Shown in pieces: positions 9,262 through 16,921 of a DNA stretch of 48,961 nucleotides; positions within the stretch are counted from its first letter, which is position 1, and each line of letters opens with the position of its first letter. Under the pieces are notes generated by a model. It was not told the DNA's origin, searched no databases, and was given only the letters and a program-made list of their open reading frames with translations. The stretch lies in the NCBI GenBank assembly GCA_030431515.1, contig JAUIIX010000017.1, positions 1 to 48,961 on the forward strand, given 5' to 3'. The stretch comes from a bacterium (GTDB lineage: Bacteria > Bacteroidota > Ignavibacteria > Kapaibacteriales > UBA2268). The position numbers and the translations under genes are program-made.

Positions 9262-10443
9262 ATGAAAATGATAAAAATACTTTTAATTCTTTTAATAGCC
9301 ATTAACTTAAAATCTGAGTGGTATTTATATGAGTATTCTGATAATATTCCTTCAAATGGTAAAGATTTAATCTTTGACAAAAACAATAATTTATGGACAA
9401 AAACTACAGATAATCAACTACTAAAATTTGATGGATTTATTTGGGAAATAATTAATTCATCTAATTCAAATTTACCCTACGATTCTGTAAGTATAATTAG
9501 AATAGGTGATGAAAAAGAGGTTTATTTTGTGAACTATAATAAGCAATCATCAGCAATTGTTAAATATGATGGGATAGACTATAATCATTTTAATAAAGAA
9601 AATGAAACCAAATATAGTTCAAATACTATCACAGATTTTTTTATTAATAATGAGAATAATTTTTGGGTAGCGACAGATTCAGAACTTTATCATTACAACA
9701 ATAATATTACAGAAACTTATCCAGAAATCATTGATAATATAGTAAGTGACAAACTAAATAATTTATATTTGCAGAGTAAAAATGATATTTTTAAAGTTGA
9801 ATTTGAGAATGAAATTTCATTTAGTAAATTCAATTATCCATATTCAAATTTTGGTAATTTCACTAACTTAATGATAGATAGTTTAAACAATATTTGGGTA
9901 GAAACAAGTAAAATTTATCCAAGATGTAATCAAGGAAAAACATGGTATATATTTGATAATTCTGTGTTTGATAACTTGAATTGGATTTTTCCGAAAGTAT
10001 CATTAAACAAAAAAGTTTATACCCAAACAAGTAAAGCAATTTTTGAATTAAACGAAAAAAATGATTTTATAAAATTTACAGTTATTCCTGATTCAATTTA
10101 TAGCATTTATGGTGGCAACTTAAAACTCGAAGATATTGACTTAGAAGGTAATTTTTGGTTTTCAACGAAAGATAAAGGCATATTAAAATACACATCAAAC
10201 ACAGTATCAGTTTCGCTATTTAAGAATAATTCAACTATCTACCCCAACCCAAGCCAAAGTAAAATAACTGTAAATTCCGACCAACAAATTACAGAACTAG
10301 CACTATATACAAGCAATCTAAGAAAAGTAAGCGACTACATAGCAATGCACACAACTAGCCAAGCCATAGACATAAGCAACTTATCAAGTGGTGTTTACTT
10401 CATCAAAGTAAATAATGATTTTGTAAAATTTGTTAAGGAGTAG
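9262..10443 (+). CDS. Secreted beta-propeller protein with type IX secretion sorting tail
   Basis: I take the ATG at 9262, since the in-frame GTG at 9256 adds only two residues; an ATG at 9268 is also possible. A signal peptide covers about the first 18 residues. The body carries repeated segments with a D-x-x-N-N-x-W pattern (for example DKNNNLWTKT and DSLNNIWVET), typical of two-component-regulator-type propeller blades. The last 70 residues contain YPNPSQSKITV and end SSGVYFIKV-x-x-x-x-x-KFVK, the standard C-terminal Por sorting domain. The protein is therefore exported by the Sec system and then moved across the outer membrane by the type IX system. Ligand or function is unknown. Confidence 0.85.
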   Translation: MKMIKILLILLIAINLKSEWYLYEYSDNIPSNGKDLIFDKNNNLWTKTTDNQLLKFDGFIWEIINSSNSNLPYDSVSIIRIGDEKEVYFVNYNKQSSAIVKYDGIDYNHFNKENETKYSSNTITDFFINNENNFWVATDSELYHYNNNITETYPEIIDNIVSDKLNNLYLQSKNDIFKVEFENEISFSKFNYPYSNFGNFTNLMIDSLNNIWVETSKIYPRCNQGKTWYIFDNSVFDNLNWIFPKVSLNKKVYTQTSKAIFELNEKNDFIKFTVIPDSIYSIYGGNLKLEDIDLEGNFWFSTKDKGILKYTSNTVSVSLFKNNSTIYPNPSQSKITVNSDQQITELALYTSNLRKVSDYIAMHTTSQAIDISNLSSGVYFIKVNNDFVKFVKE

Positions 10444-10483
10444 GGTGAAGATTGAGTTTTGTATTTAAAATTAATATCAAATA

Positions 10484-10502
10484 AAAAGCTCCTTAAAGGA
10501 GC
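10484..10502 (-). terminator. Intrinsic terminator after gmhA
   Basis: On the minus strand, GCTCCT / AGGAGC with a short loop is followed by five T residues and an AT-rich run, seven bases beyond the gmhA stop codon. Confidence 0.75.
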
Positions 10503-10508
10503 ATTTCC

Positions 10509-11090
10509 TTAATAACAAGCAATTTCTTCTATCATTTCGCACCAGATATGACCAACTAATATATGTGATTCTTGTATTCTTGCTGTATTTTCTGATGGTA
10601 TTATTAATGAATGTTGGCAAGATTCTTTGATATATCCGCCATCTTTTCCAAGTAAACCGATGCTTATCACACCAAGTTCATTAGCTTTATCAATAGCAAG
10701 TTTTACATTTTTGGAATTTCCACTTGTGCTAATTCCGATAAGGACATCACCTTTATTTCCAAATGCTTCTACTGAACGAGAGAAAATAGAATCATAGCCA
10801 TAATCATTCCCTCCAGCTGTTAGAACCGATGAATCAACTGTAAGAGCGAGACCTGGCAAGGCACGTCTATTGAAGTCTGGTCGTAATCTTACTACAAGTT
10901 CGGCAGCAAGGTGTTGTGCATCTGCAGCACTTCCACCATTCCCACAAAACATGATTTTATTTCCGTTTTTAACTGCTTCACCAAGGATAATTCCAATTTG
11001 CTCAATCTCATTGCTATGCTTTTCAAGCAATACTTTCTTCGTATTAATCGACCCTAAAATCGAGTCTTCAATTTTATTTTTAAAATTCAT
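10509..11090 (-). CDS. gmhA: Sedoheptulose-7-phosphate isomerase
   Basis: At 193 residues this is a full-length GmhA with a single SIS domain. CGNGGSAADAQH (about 49-60), the ISTSGNS phosphate-binding loop (about 118-124), and the conserved E-x-H-x-x-x-H motif near the C-terminus (ESHILVGHIWC) are all present. GmhA converts sedoheptulose 7-phosphate to D-glycero-D-manno-heptose 7-phosphate, the first step toward the heptose of lipopolysaccharide inner core or S-layer glycans. It is a single-gene unit, with a TAnnTTTG element upstream and a terminator downstream; other heptose genes are not nearby. Confidence 0.93.
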   Translation of the reverse strand: MNFKNKIEDSILGSINTKKVLLEKHSNEIEQIGIILGEAVKNGNKIMFCGNGGSAADAQHLAAELVVRLRPDFNRRALPGLALTVDSSVLTAGGNDYGYDSIFSRSVEAFGNKGDVLIGISTSGNSKNVKLAIDKANELGVISIGLLGKDGGYIKESCQHSLIIPSENTARIQESHILVGHIWCEMIEEIACY

Positions 11091-11116
11091 ATTCTACTTT
11101 GAAAAAATTTAACTTG

Positions 11117-11124
11117 CAAAATTA
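11117..11124 (-). promoter_or_regulatory. -7 promoter element of gmhA
   Basis: On the minus strand this reads TAATTTTG, an exact TAnnTTTG match, 26 bases upstream of the gmhA ATG. No -33 TTTG was found at the expected distance. Confidence 0.45.
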
Positions 11125-11128
11125 AGAA

Positions 11129-12703
11129 TTAATCTCTTATAATGAAGTCCTCCGGATGTTTTAAATTAAATTCAAGTAATTTTTCGACTGTTTGTTTTGG
11201 CTCAATTTCAAATTCCCAAGTCAAAATTCCATCATTATCTTTCTTAGCTTTAGAAATATTAATGACTTCCAAACTAAAGTCATCTGACTTAAGATTTGGT
11301 AAGTGGTCTTGAAGTTTAAAATTGATTTTTTGGCTTTTATTATTTGTAATTGTTATCAAATATTTGAATTTTGTTTCCTTTTTGGAAGATAAAAATCTGC
11401 TTTCTGAAAACTGCTCAAGGTTAACTCTTTTAATTTGAATATTTTTATCCTCACCAAAAGATATTTCTGGTAAACCCTTTTCTGGTATAGATAAATAAGT
11501 TTTTCCTTTGTATATACCTTCAAGATAAGTAGTTATTTCGCCTTCATTTAATCTAAATTTCTGAAAATCTTTTATTTCTGCAATTATAAAAACACTATTA
11601 TTTACTTTTGGAACAGCCAAATGATAAACATTCAATTCAACGGTGTCTTGCTTATATTTTATTTGCTTATGTTGAGTTAAGTTCTCTATAGTTACTTTTT
11701 GAGGTATAATATACTCCATACCAGTATAGTTTTCAATTCTTTCAACTTCCATTTCAGCAAATGTAATTTTATCTGAAAAACCACCTAAATCACTTTCATT
11801 TGCACTTTCAGATGATGCTCTACTCATAACTTGTAATTTGGAATAATTATTTTTTACTCTTTTCTGATAATACAATTCCCAAGGATAGATATTTGGTTTA
11901 GTAGTGTATGATTGCACCCCATCATTTAAGGTAAGATTTACATTTTTCCAATCTATTCCACTTTTTTGGTAAATATCTGCTTTACTTTGCAATCTAGCAT
12001 TTGCATCTATTTTATCTAAGAAAATATCATAATTTGGATTCCAACCAACATTATTAGTTATATAGTAGATACCAAGTTTTGATTTTACATTCACATCAGA
12101 ATTTATACTAACTTTAATTAAATTCTTATTTGCTTTTGAAGCTAATTCAAGTAATCTTTTTTGTTGCTCAGATTTTAAATTATTTAATTCTTTTATCTTA
12201 TTATTTATTTCTATTTTATCTTTAAACAAACTTTCTAATTCTGTGCTAATTAATTTGCTATAATTTTTAATTTCTAAAGCAGAATATTTATTTCCTGCAA
12301 CTGCAATATTTTTAGGCACAGATTCATAAACAGAAATTTCAATATCCTTTTTAGTTACATACATTTGATTTAGTTGAATTAAATCAATAGTTTCATCAAG
12401 ACTATCTTTTAACTTTTGAGTGATTCTTTCATCATTATAAGTGCGAATATACTCAACAGAATAAACCATAGCACCTTTATCAGCACCTGCAATTATAGTA
12501 TTTTCAAGTACAGATTTTGCAATATTGCTAATATAATAATCATTAAGACCAGTTTTAAGATTTAACTCAACTTCGTGGTATAATTCAGCATTATTTCTAT
12601 AAAGCTTCACATCTATTAGTTTAGATTCATTTAGGTCGAAAACTTCTTCAGATTGAAGATTTGTAAAAATTAAAAAAGTAAAAATATAAAGTATGTTTTT
12701 CAT
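11129..12703 (-). CDS. DUF4139 (MuiA-like) exported protein
   Basis: The 524-residue protein starts with a signal peptide (about 1-18). An N-terminal DUF4140-like region (about 30-125) with VKLYRNNAELYHE is followed by a charged coiled-coil (about 145-195) and then a DUF4139 beta-rich domain (about 205-515), including YYITNNVGWNPNYDIF and DWKNVNLTL. These are the landmarks of the family called mucoidy inhibitor A homologues, whose molecular function is not known. Location should be periplasm or cell surface. It ends 38 bases from the gmhA start codon, and a shared AT-rich region at 12704-12815 separates it from the divergent hydrolase gene. Confidence 0.85.
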   Translation of the reverse strand: MKNILYIFTFLIFTNLQSEEVFDLNESKLIDVKLYRNNAELYHEVELNLKTGLNDYYISNIAKSVLENTIIAGADKGAMVYSVEYIRTYNDERITQKLKDSLDETIDLIQLNQMYVTKKDIEISVYESVPKNIAVAGNKYSALEIKNYSKLISTELESLFKDKIEINNKIKELNNLKSEQQKRLLELASKANKNLIKVSINSDVNVKSKLGIYYITNNVGWNPNYDIFLDKIDANARLQSKADIYQKSGIDWKNVNLTLNDGVQSYTTKPNIYPWELYYQKRVKNNYSKLQVMSRASSESANESDLGGFSDKITFAEMEVERIENYTGMEYIIPQKVTIENLTQHKQIKYKQDTVELNVYHLAVPKVNNSVFIIAEIKDFQKFRLNEGEITTYLEGIYKGKTYLSIPEKGLPEISFGEDKNIQIKRVNLEQFSESRFLSSKKETKFKYLITITNNKSQKINFKLQDHLPNLKSDDFSLEVINISKAKKDNDGILTWEFEIEPKQTVEKLLEFNLKHPEDFIIRD

Positions 12704-12779
12704 AAAATTTCATTTGTTGTTTATTATAATACTCTAAAATAATAAAAAATGTTGCAAATTAAAAATAATTTATTAATTT

Positions 12780-12787
12780 TACCTTTG
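12780..12787 (+). promoter_or_regulatory. -7 promoter element for the hydrolase/ATP-grasp operon
   Basis: TACCTTTG matches TAnnTTTG, 28 bases before the GTG start. A TTG at 12752-12754 is 25 bases upstream, longer than the usual spacer. Confidence 0.45.
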
Positions 12788-12815
12788 AATATTAAAAAAT
12801 AATTAAAGTTAAATT

Positions 12816-13526
12816 GTGAAAGAAGATTATTTAAAGTTCTATTCCCCGAGTTTAGAACAAGAAACAGAGATGTTAGTTTTTGGAGAAAGCGGTAAACCCG
12901 TTATCTTGTTCCCTACTTCTATGGGTAGATTTTTCCAAAATAAAGATTTTAAATTAATCGATACTGTTGCAGAGCAATTAGATAGCGGCAAAATTAAAAT
13001 TTATTGTCCAGATTCTATTGACGAACAAAGTTGGTATAATAAACTTATCCAACCAAAAGATAGAGTTTTAAATCATTTAAAATATGATAACTATATTATG
13101 AATGAAGTAGTACCAAAAGCTTTAGAAGAAACTGGCTCTGACAAAATAATTTTTGCAGGTTGTAGTTTTGGTGCTTATCATGCTACAAATTTTGGCTTTA
13201 AATATCCAAAAATAACTTCACATATATTGAATATGGGTGGTGCTTTTGATGTTAAAATGCACTTAAGAGGATATTATGATGACAATGTTTATTTTAATAA
13301 CCCTCCAGATTTTGTGCCGAATTTAGAAGATGATGATATTTACAAATTGAATATTGTACTTGGTGTTGGTGGTGATGACTTTTGCCTTGAAGACAATTTA
13401 AAAATGTCTAAAATATTAGACGACAAGAGAATTTTACATTGGTTAGATGTTAGAGAAGGAAAAGACCATGACTGGCCTGTATGGAGATCAATGTTCCCTG
13501 AATATATAAAAAAAATAGTGGGATAA
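12816..13526 (+). CDS. Alpha/beta-hydrolase (putative esterase)
   Basis: The 236-residue protein uses a GTG start. The nucleophile elbow is FAGCSFGAYHA (G-x-S-x-G, serine near 111), preceded by strand GSDKIIFAG. A C-terminal HDWPVWR segment supplies a plausible catalytic histidine, and DDFCLED near 190 a plausible acid. This fits the esterase D / putative esterase group of single-domain hydrolases. No signal peptide, so it should act in the cytoplasm. Two bases separate it from the ATP-grasp gene, and such hydrolase plus ATP-grasp pairs suggest that an amide or ester product is made and trimmed by the two proteins; the substrate cannot be predicted. Confidence 0.78.
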   Translation: MKEDYLKFYSPSLEQETEMLVFGESGKPVILFPTSMGRFFQNKDFKLIDTVAEQLDSGKIKIYCPDSIDEQSWYNKLIQPKDRVLNHLKYDNYIMNEVVPKALEETGSDKIIFAGCSFGAYHATNFGFKYPKITSHILNMGGAFDVKMHLRGYYDDNVYFNNPPDFVPNLEDDDIYKLNIVLGVGGDDFCLEDNLKMSKILDDKRILHWLDVREGKDHDWPVWRSMFPEYIKKIVG

Positions 13527-13528
13527 TT

Positions 13529-14500
13529 ATGAGTAATTTCAAGAACATAAAAAAAGTTGGTGTATTGCACGGAATGGAAAGATCATTTCCAAATGCTTTA
13601 GTAGAAGAAATAAATAAACGAAAGACAAGAGCAGTCGCTGAACTCGTTAGTTTAGATGATATTACGCAAGGCATGGCAAGTGATTATGCCGTTATTTTTG
13701 ATAGAATTTCGCACGATATTCCCTATTATAGAGCAACTATGAAAATGCTTGCTTTATCTGGTACTGCCGTGTTAAATAATCCATTTTGGTGGAGTGCTGA
13801 TGAGAAGTTTTTTAATAATGGTATAGCGATGAAAGTTGGAGTTCCAGTTCCCAAAACTGCACTTTTACCTTCGAAACAAAGACCAGATAATACTTCAGAA
13901 AAATCATTTAGTAATTTAAAATATCCTCTTTCATGGGAGAAAATCTTTGATTATGTTGGATTTCCTGCTTTTATGAAGCCACACGATGGTGGTGGCTGGA
14001 AAGATGTATATAAAGTCCATAATCGTGAAGATTTCTTCGAAAAATATGAAAAAACGCATCAATTAGTGATGCTTTTACAAGAAAACATTGATTATGAAGC
14101 ATATTTTAGATGTTATTCTATAGGTGGCGATATGGTTAGGATAATGCAATACGAACCAGCAAACCCAGCTGACCAGCGTTATGTTTTAGATGGTGGTCCA
14201 ATTGAAAAGAAAATGCTTGATACAATACATAAATATGTGGTAAAACTAAATAATGCTTTAGGTTACGACTTTAATACAGTTGAATTTGCGATAAGAGATG
14301 GAATACCTTATGCTATTGATTTTTGTAACCCAGCACCAGACTGCGATTTAAATTCAGTAGGGCAAGAAAACTTTGATTGGGTAATAAATGCAGCAACAGA
14401 ACTTGCTCTTAGAAAAGTCAAATCACATCGAAAAGACGGAATGAATTTAACTTGGGGTAGTTTCTTATCTGAGGGTGTAAAAGGTAGAATCTTAAAATAA
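13529..14500 (+). CDS. ATP-grasp family ligase-like protein
   Basis: The product has 323 residues. The central and C-terminal parts show the ATP-grasp layout: a lysine on a strand (PAFMKPHDGGGWKDV, about 148-162), a following glutamine/glutamate-rich strand (MLLQENIDYEAYFRC), then NTVEFAIRDG and IDFCNPAPDCD near 270-285, the magnesium-binding acidic/asparagine positions. ATP-grasp enzymes join a carboxylate to an amine or thiol through an acylphosphate. It is cytoplasmic and is followed by a strong terminator. The N-terminal 120 residues would be the pre-ATP-grasp domain. The substrate is unknown; it is not a close match to D-Ala-D-Ala ligase or RimK. Confidence 0.75.
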   Translation: MSNFKNIKKVGVLHGMERSFPNALVEEINKRKTRAVAELVSLDDITQGMASDYAVIFDRISHDIPYYRATMKMLALSGTAVLNNPFWWSADEKFFNNGIAMKVGVPVPKTALLPSKQRPDNTSEKSFSNLKYPLSWEKIFDYVGFPAFMKPHDGGGWKDVYKVHNREDFFEKYEKTHQLVMLLQENIDYEAYFRCYSIGGDMVRIMQYEPANPADQRYVLDGGPIEKKMLDTIHKYVVKLNNALGYDFNTVEFAIRDGIPYAIDFCNPAPDCDLNSVGQENFDWVINAATELALRKVKSHRKDGMNLTWGSFLSEGVKGRILK

Positions 14501-14520
14501 AACAATTAAAATCTAAAATC

Positions 14521-14545
14521 AAAGGAGCTTCGGCTCCTTTTTTTT
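14521..14545 (+). terminator. Intrinsic terminator with UUCG tetraloop
   Basis: AAAGGAGC-TTCG-GCTCCTTT followed by T residues, 20 bases after the ATP-grasp stop codon; this closes the last chromosomal operon before the prophage. Confidence 0.9.
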
Positions 14546-14670
14546 GGCTTGCAAATATAATCATAATACCGATTGATTTTATCCAATTAGTTATTATATT
14601 ATAGAGTTACAAGACCTTGAGGTAAAAGTTAATGGGCTTAAAATGCCCTCATTCAGAAATTTTCCATAAA

Positions 14671-14705
14671 AAAAAGGTTTGATAAATTAATATCAAACCT
14701 TTTTA
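14671..14705 (-). terminator. Strong hairpin terminator, probably of the interrupted tRNA gene
   Basis: AAAAAGGTTTGATA paired with TATCAAACCTTTTT around a short AT loop. On the minus strand it directly follows the tRNA-like 3' end at 14707-14721 and is followed by eight T residues. No gene on the plus strand ends nearby. Confidence 0.65.
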
Positions 14706-14722
14706 GCGGAAGTGGAGGGACT
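14706..14722 (-). other. Candidate prophage attachment site (attL): 3' end of a tRNA gene
   Basis: On the minus strand the bases read GTCCCTCCACTTCCGC. This fits the 3' half of a T-stem (CCCTC), a seven-base acceptor strand (CACTTCC) and a discriminator G, best matched by a tRNA-Ser. Beyond 14721 the T-loop no longer matches, so the tRNA body is missing here. Together with the adjacent terminator and the integrase 150 bases away, this is the expected remnant at the left junction; the complete tRNA should be at the right junction outside the window. CAAGACCTT, next to it at 14724-14732, also occurs at 14610-14618. The att role is inference. Confidence 0.45.
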
Positions 14723-14738
14723 TCAAGACCTTTCCTAC

Positions 14739-14819
14739 TAATACCCATTATTACCTATAAATACCTATAAAAAAACAAAAAAATATAAATTAAATGGGTA
14801 ATAATAGGTAATAATAGGG
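14739..14819. repeat. Iterated GGTAATAATA-type repeats upstream of the integrase (possible arm sites)
   Basis: The right cluster at 14796-14819 contains GGTAATAATA twice in direct tandem followed by GGG. The left cluster at 14739-14770 carries the same words in inverted orientation (CCCATTATTACCTAT, then ATACCTATAA). A homopolymeric A-rich stretch lies between. Arm-type integrase sites and Xis sites form such iterated short motifs next to the core site. Binding by this integrase is inference. Confidence 0.5.
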
Positions 14820-14822
14820 AAA

Positions 14823-14838
14823 TAGTTTTGTAATTTTG
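14823..14838 (+). promoter_or_regulatory. Tandem -7 promoter elements for the integrase
   Basis: TAGTTTTG (14823-14830) and TAATTTTG (14831-14838) are adjacent exact matches to TAnnTTTG, 36-51 bases before the integrase ATG and directly after the arm-like repeats. No -33 TTTG is seen, which may mean activation or control by a protein bound to the repeats. Confidence 0.45.
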
Positions 14839-14873
14839 TACGCAACTAATACACAAAATTTCAACAACATTTT

Positions 14874-16127
14874 ATGAATATCAATTATTACATAGACAAA
14901 AATAACAGAAGTTATGAAAAAGAAAAAATAATTTATTGTTACATCAGAAGTCTTCATGGCTTTCAAGGTAAAACAATAAAGATTAATACATCTCAAAGAA
15001 TTGAACCGAAGCATTGGGATGTAGCAAAACAGCAATCAAAAAGGGGGTATAATTTAGCACCTGAATTAAATGATTTTTTAGCTAAATTTAAAGAGAAAAT
15101 AAAAATCAAAGTAATGGAAATATTAGCAAGTGAAAAAGAATTTACATTTGAAGAAGTAAAATCTATTTTAACTGAAAAAAATCAGAAAAAATCAAATGAT
15201 GTTTTTACTAATTTTGATTTGTATTTAAAAGCTAAATCAAATATATATTCACAAGGAACTAAAACGAAATATAAAACTTTCAAAAAGCATTTATCTGAAT
15301 TTGAAAAATATGAAAATTATAAAATTACTTTTGAAAGTTTGAATTTAGATTTTTATGATAGGTTTACAAATTATGCATTAAACAAGCTTTCATTAAACAA
15401 TAACACTATAAAAAAACTTTTTGATTTATTAAAAGCATTTATTAATTGGTGTGTTGAACGTGAAATCACTAATATAAATCATACAAGTAAATTTAAAATT
15501 AAAGAATATGATAATGATATTATTACTTTGACTGAAACAGAACTCAAATTGATTGAAAATGTTGTATTAAAGAGTGAAGCATTAATAAGGACTAAAGATA
15601 TATTCTTATTGTCAGTTTATACAGGACAAAGATATTCAGATATTTCCAAAATGTTGTTGAGTGATATAAATAAAAAAGAGAAATTGTGGAATTTAAGAAC
15701 AACTAAAACTAAAGATATTATTAAAATACCTTTATCAAAAGAAGCATTAAATATAATTAGTAAGTATGAGAATGAACCTAAATTTATTACATTTATATCA
15801 AATCAAAAATATAATAATCATCTTAAAGAACTTTGTAAAAAGGCAGGAATAGATGATGAAGTTACATTAACAAGATATTCAGGTGCAAAAAGAACAGACC
15901 TAACTAAACCAAAATATGAATTAATAACAAGTCATACTGCAAGAAGAACTTTTGTAACATTATCATTAATTAGAGGAATGCAACCACATATAATTATGAA
16001 AATTACAGGGCATAAAGACTTTAAAACTTTAGATAAATATGTTAGGATTGATAATGAAGCTACTAAGACAGCATTTGAAGAGATATGGAATAAAGCAAGT
16101 AATATGAAATTAGTTAGTGGAGAATAA
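14874..16127 (+). CDS. Phage tyrosine recombinase (integrase)
   Basis: The 417-residue protein has an N-terminal arm-binding domain (about 1-90), a SAM-like core-binding domain (about 110-205) and a C-terminal catalytic domain. The catalytic residues are all visible: Arg253 in TGQRYSD, Lys279, His354 and Arg357 in SHTARRTF, His380 in GHKD and Tyr389 in DKYVRI. Domain order and size match the Bacteroidota integrases of phages and conjugative elements. It would recombine the phage site with the chromosomal site beside it. It is transcribed away from the attachment site and ends at a bidirectional terminator facing the immunity operon. Confidence 0.95.
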   Translation: MNINYYIDKNNRSYEKEKIIYCYIRSLHGFQGKTIKINTSQRIEPKHWDVAKQQSKRGYNLAPELNDFLAKFKEKIKIKVMEILASEKEFTFEEVKSILTEKNQKKSNDVFTNFDLYLKAKSNIYSQGTKTKYKTFKKHLSEFEKYENYKITFESLNLDFYDRFTNYALNKLSLNNNTIKKLFDLLKAFINWCVEREITNINHTSKFKIKEYDNDIITLTETELKLIENVVLKSEALIRTKDIFLLSVYTGQRYSDISKMLLSDINKKEKLWNLRTTKTKDIIKIPLSKEALNIISKYENEPKFITFISNQKYNNHLKELCKKAGIDDEVTLTRYSGAKRTDLTKPKYELITSHTARRTFVTLSLIRGMQPHIIMKITGHKDFKTLDKYVRIDNEATKTAFEEIWNKASNMKLVSGE

Positions 16128-16153
16128 AAAACTCGGTAATTAACCGAGTTTTT
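16127..16153. terminator. Bidirectional terminator between integrase and immunity operon
   Basis: AAAAACTCGGT-AATT-AACCGAGTTTTT: the stem is flanked by A-run and T-run, so it can end transcription from both directions. It lies between the convergent stop codons of the integrase and the S24 protease gene. Confidence 0.9.
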
Positions 16154-16156
16154 CAT

Positions 16157-16624
16157 TTATCTCATCCAAAATGATTTAGTATTAGCAATGTCTCTTGTAA
16201 GATTTTTAACTTCACCTTCAATGAATAAATCATCGAATTCTTGGATTACGATGTCATCATATCTTTGGTTAGCTGATCTCAAAACAATTCCTTCGTCTGT
16301 TAATAGAAAATATTTAACTAACCTTTCAGCATTCAAAATACAAGAAACTATTGTACCATTTTTACGTGGTGTTTTATCTTTTAAATAGTCAAGTATTAAA
16401 ATATCTTTATCAAAAAGATGAGGATTCATTGAATCGCCAGAAACTTTTAAAATATAAGGATTTTTAATACCTCTTACGAATTCAGCACTTAAATATTCAT
16501 ATTCTATATCGTCATTAACAGGGTTTCCATGTCCTGCAGAACTTGGATTAGGTAGATAAGGTACTTTTACTAACTCTATAGTATGTATGTTTCCTTCCTC
16601 ATCTTTGAATGTGTATTCACTCAA
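16157..16624 (-). CDS. S24-family autoprotease (LexA/UmuD/CI C-terminal-like), without DNA-binding domain
   Basis: Its 155 residues contain only the protease part of a phage repressor. The catalytic serine is Ser65 in KVSGDSMNP and the general-base lysine is Lys104 in ERLVKYF. An Ala30-Gly31 peptide within SSAGHG is a likely self-cleavage point. There is no helix-turn-helix, so DNA binding would come from the separate protein encoded two genes upstream in the same operon. RecA filaments formed after DNA damage normally trigger such cleavage. Its ATG overlaps the stop of the preceding gene by four bases. Confidence 0.85.
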   Translation of the reverse strand: MSEYTFKDEEGNIHTIELVKVPYLPNPSSAGHGNPVNDDIEYEYLSAEFVRGIKNPYILKVSGDSMNPHLFDKDILILDYLKDKTPRKNGTIVSCILNAERLVKYFLLTDEGIVLRSANQRYDDIVIQEFDDLFIEGEVKNLTRDIANTKSFWMR

Positions 16625-16920
16625 TTTAATTTCTCCTTTGGTAAAAATATTAATTCATTTATTTGTGACTTTGATAACAATCTATTGTTAATTTCTTTAA
16701 AATCGGTTCTAATTAGTGGCTTTTTCCCAGACAATAAATAAGCTACATTTACATTAAAAGTATCTTTGAAATAAATCAAATCTTCTTTATTAAATTGCAC
16801 TTCTTTATGAATCTTACGTATTATATGATGTGGTAGTTCGTGAAGCAAAGTAGATTCATTGATACCTAATACATTATCTGCATAGAATTTTAATCTATTA
16901 TATATTTCCAATACATTCAT
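16621..16920 (-). CDS. Small CI-like immunity-operon protein
   Basis: This 99-residue protein is the middle gene of a three-gene leftward operon (one-base gap upstream, four-base overlap downstream). Its FNVNVAYLLSGKKPL segment resembles the end of phage CI-type HTH domains, where a W/Y-L-L-x-G motif follows the recognition region. The preceding helices are consistent with a degenerate helix-turn-helix. It could be a partner or modulator of the repressor; no firm family is recognised. Confidence 0.6.
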   Translation of the reverse strand: MNVLEIYNRLKFYADNVLGINESTLLHELPHHIIRKIHKEVQFNKEDLIYFKDTFNVNVAYLLSGKKPLIRTDFKEINNRLLSKSQINELIFLPKEKLN

Positions 16921-16921
16921 A

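Noticed and set aside
9123..9386. Minus-strand frame of 87 codons across the porD terminator
   Set aside because: It covers a terminator, an exact promoter and the start of the propeller gene; unlikely to be coding.
10870..11112. Plus-strand frame opposite gmhA
   Set aside because: Lies antisense to a fully conserved enzyme; shadow.
13340..13674. Two minus-strand frames opposite the hydrolase and ATP-grasp genes
   Set aside because: No start signals and both overlap conserved coding sequence.
14724..14732. CAAGACCTT repeated at 14610 as the att core
   Set aside because: Nine bases only and both copies are on the same side of the integrase; the tRNA end is a better candidate.
14790..15035. 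Minus-strand frame at the start of the integrase
   Set aside because: Lies over arm-like repeats and the integrase N-terminus; composition is that of a shadow frame.
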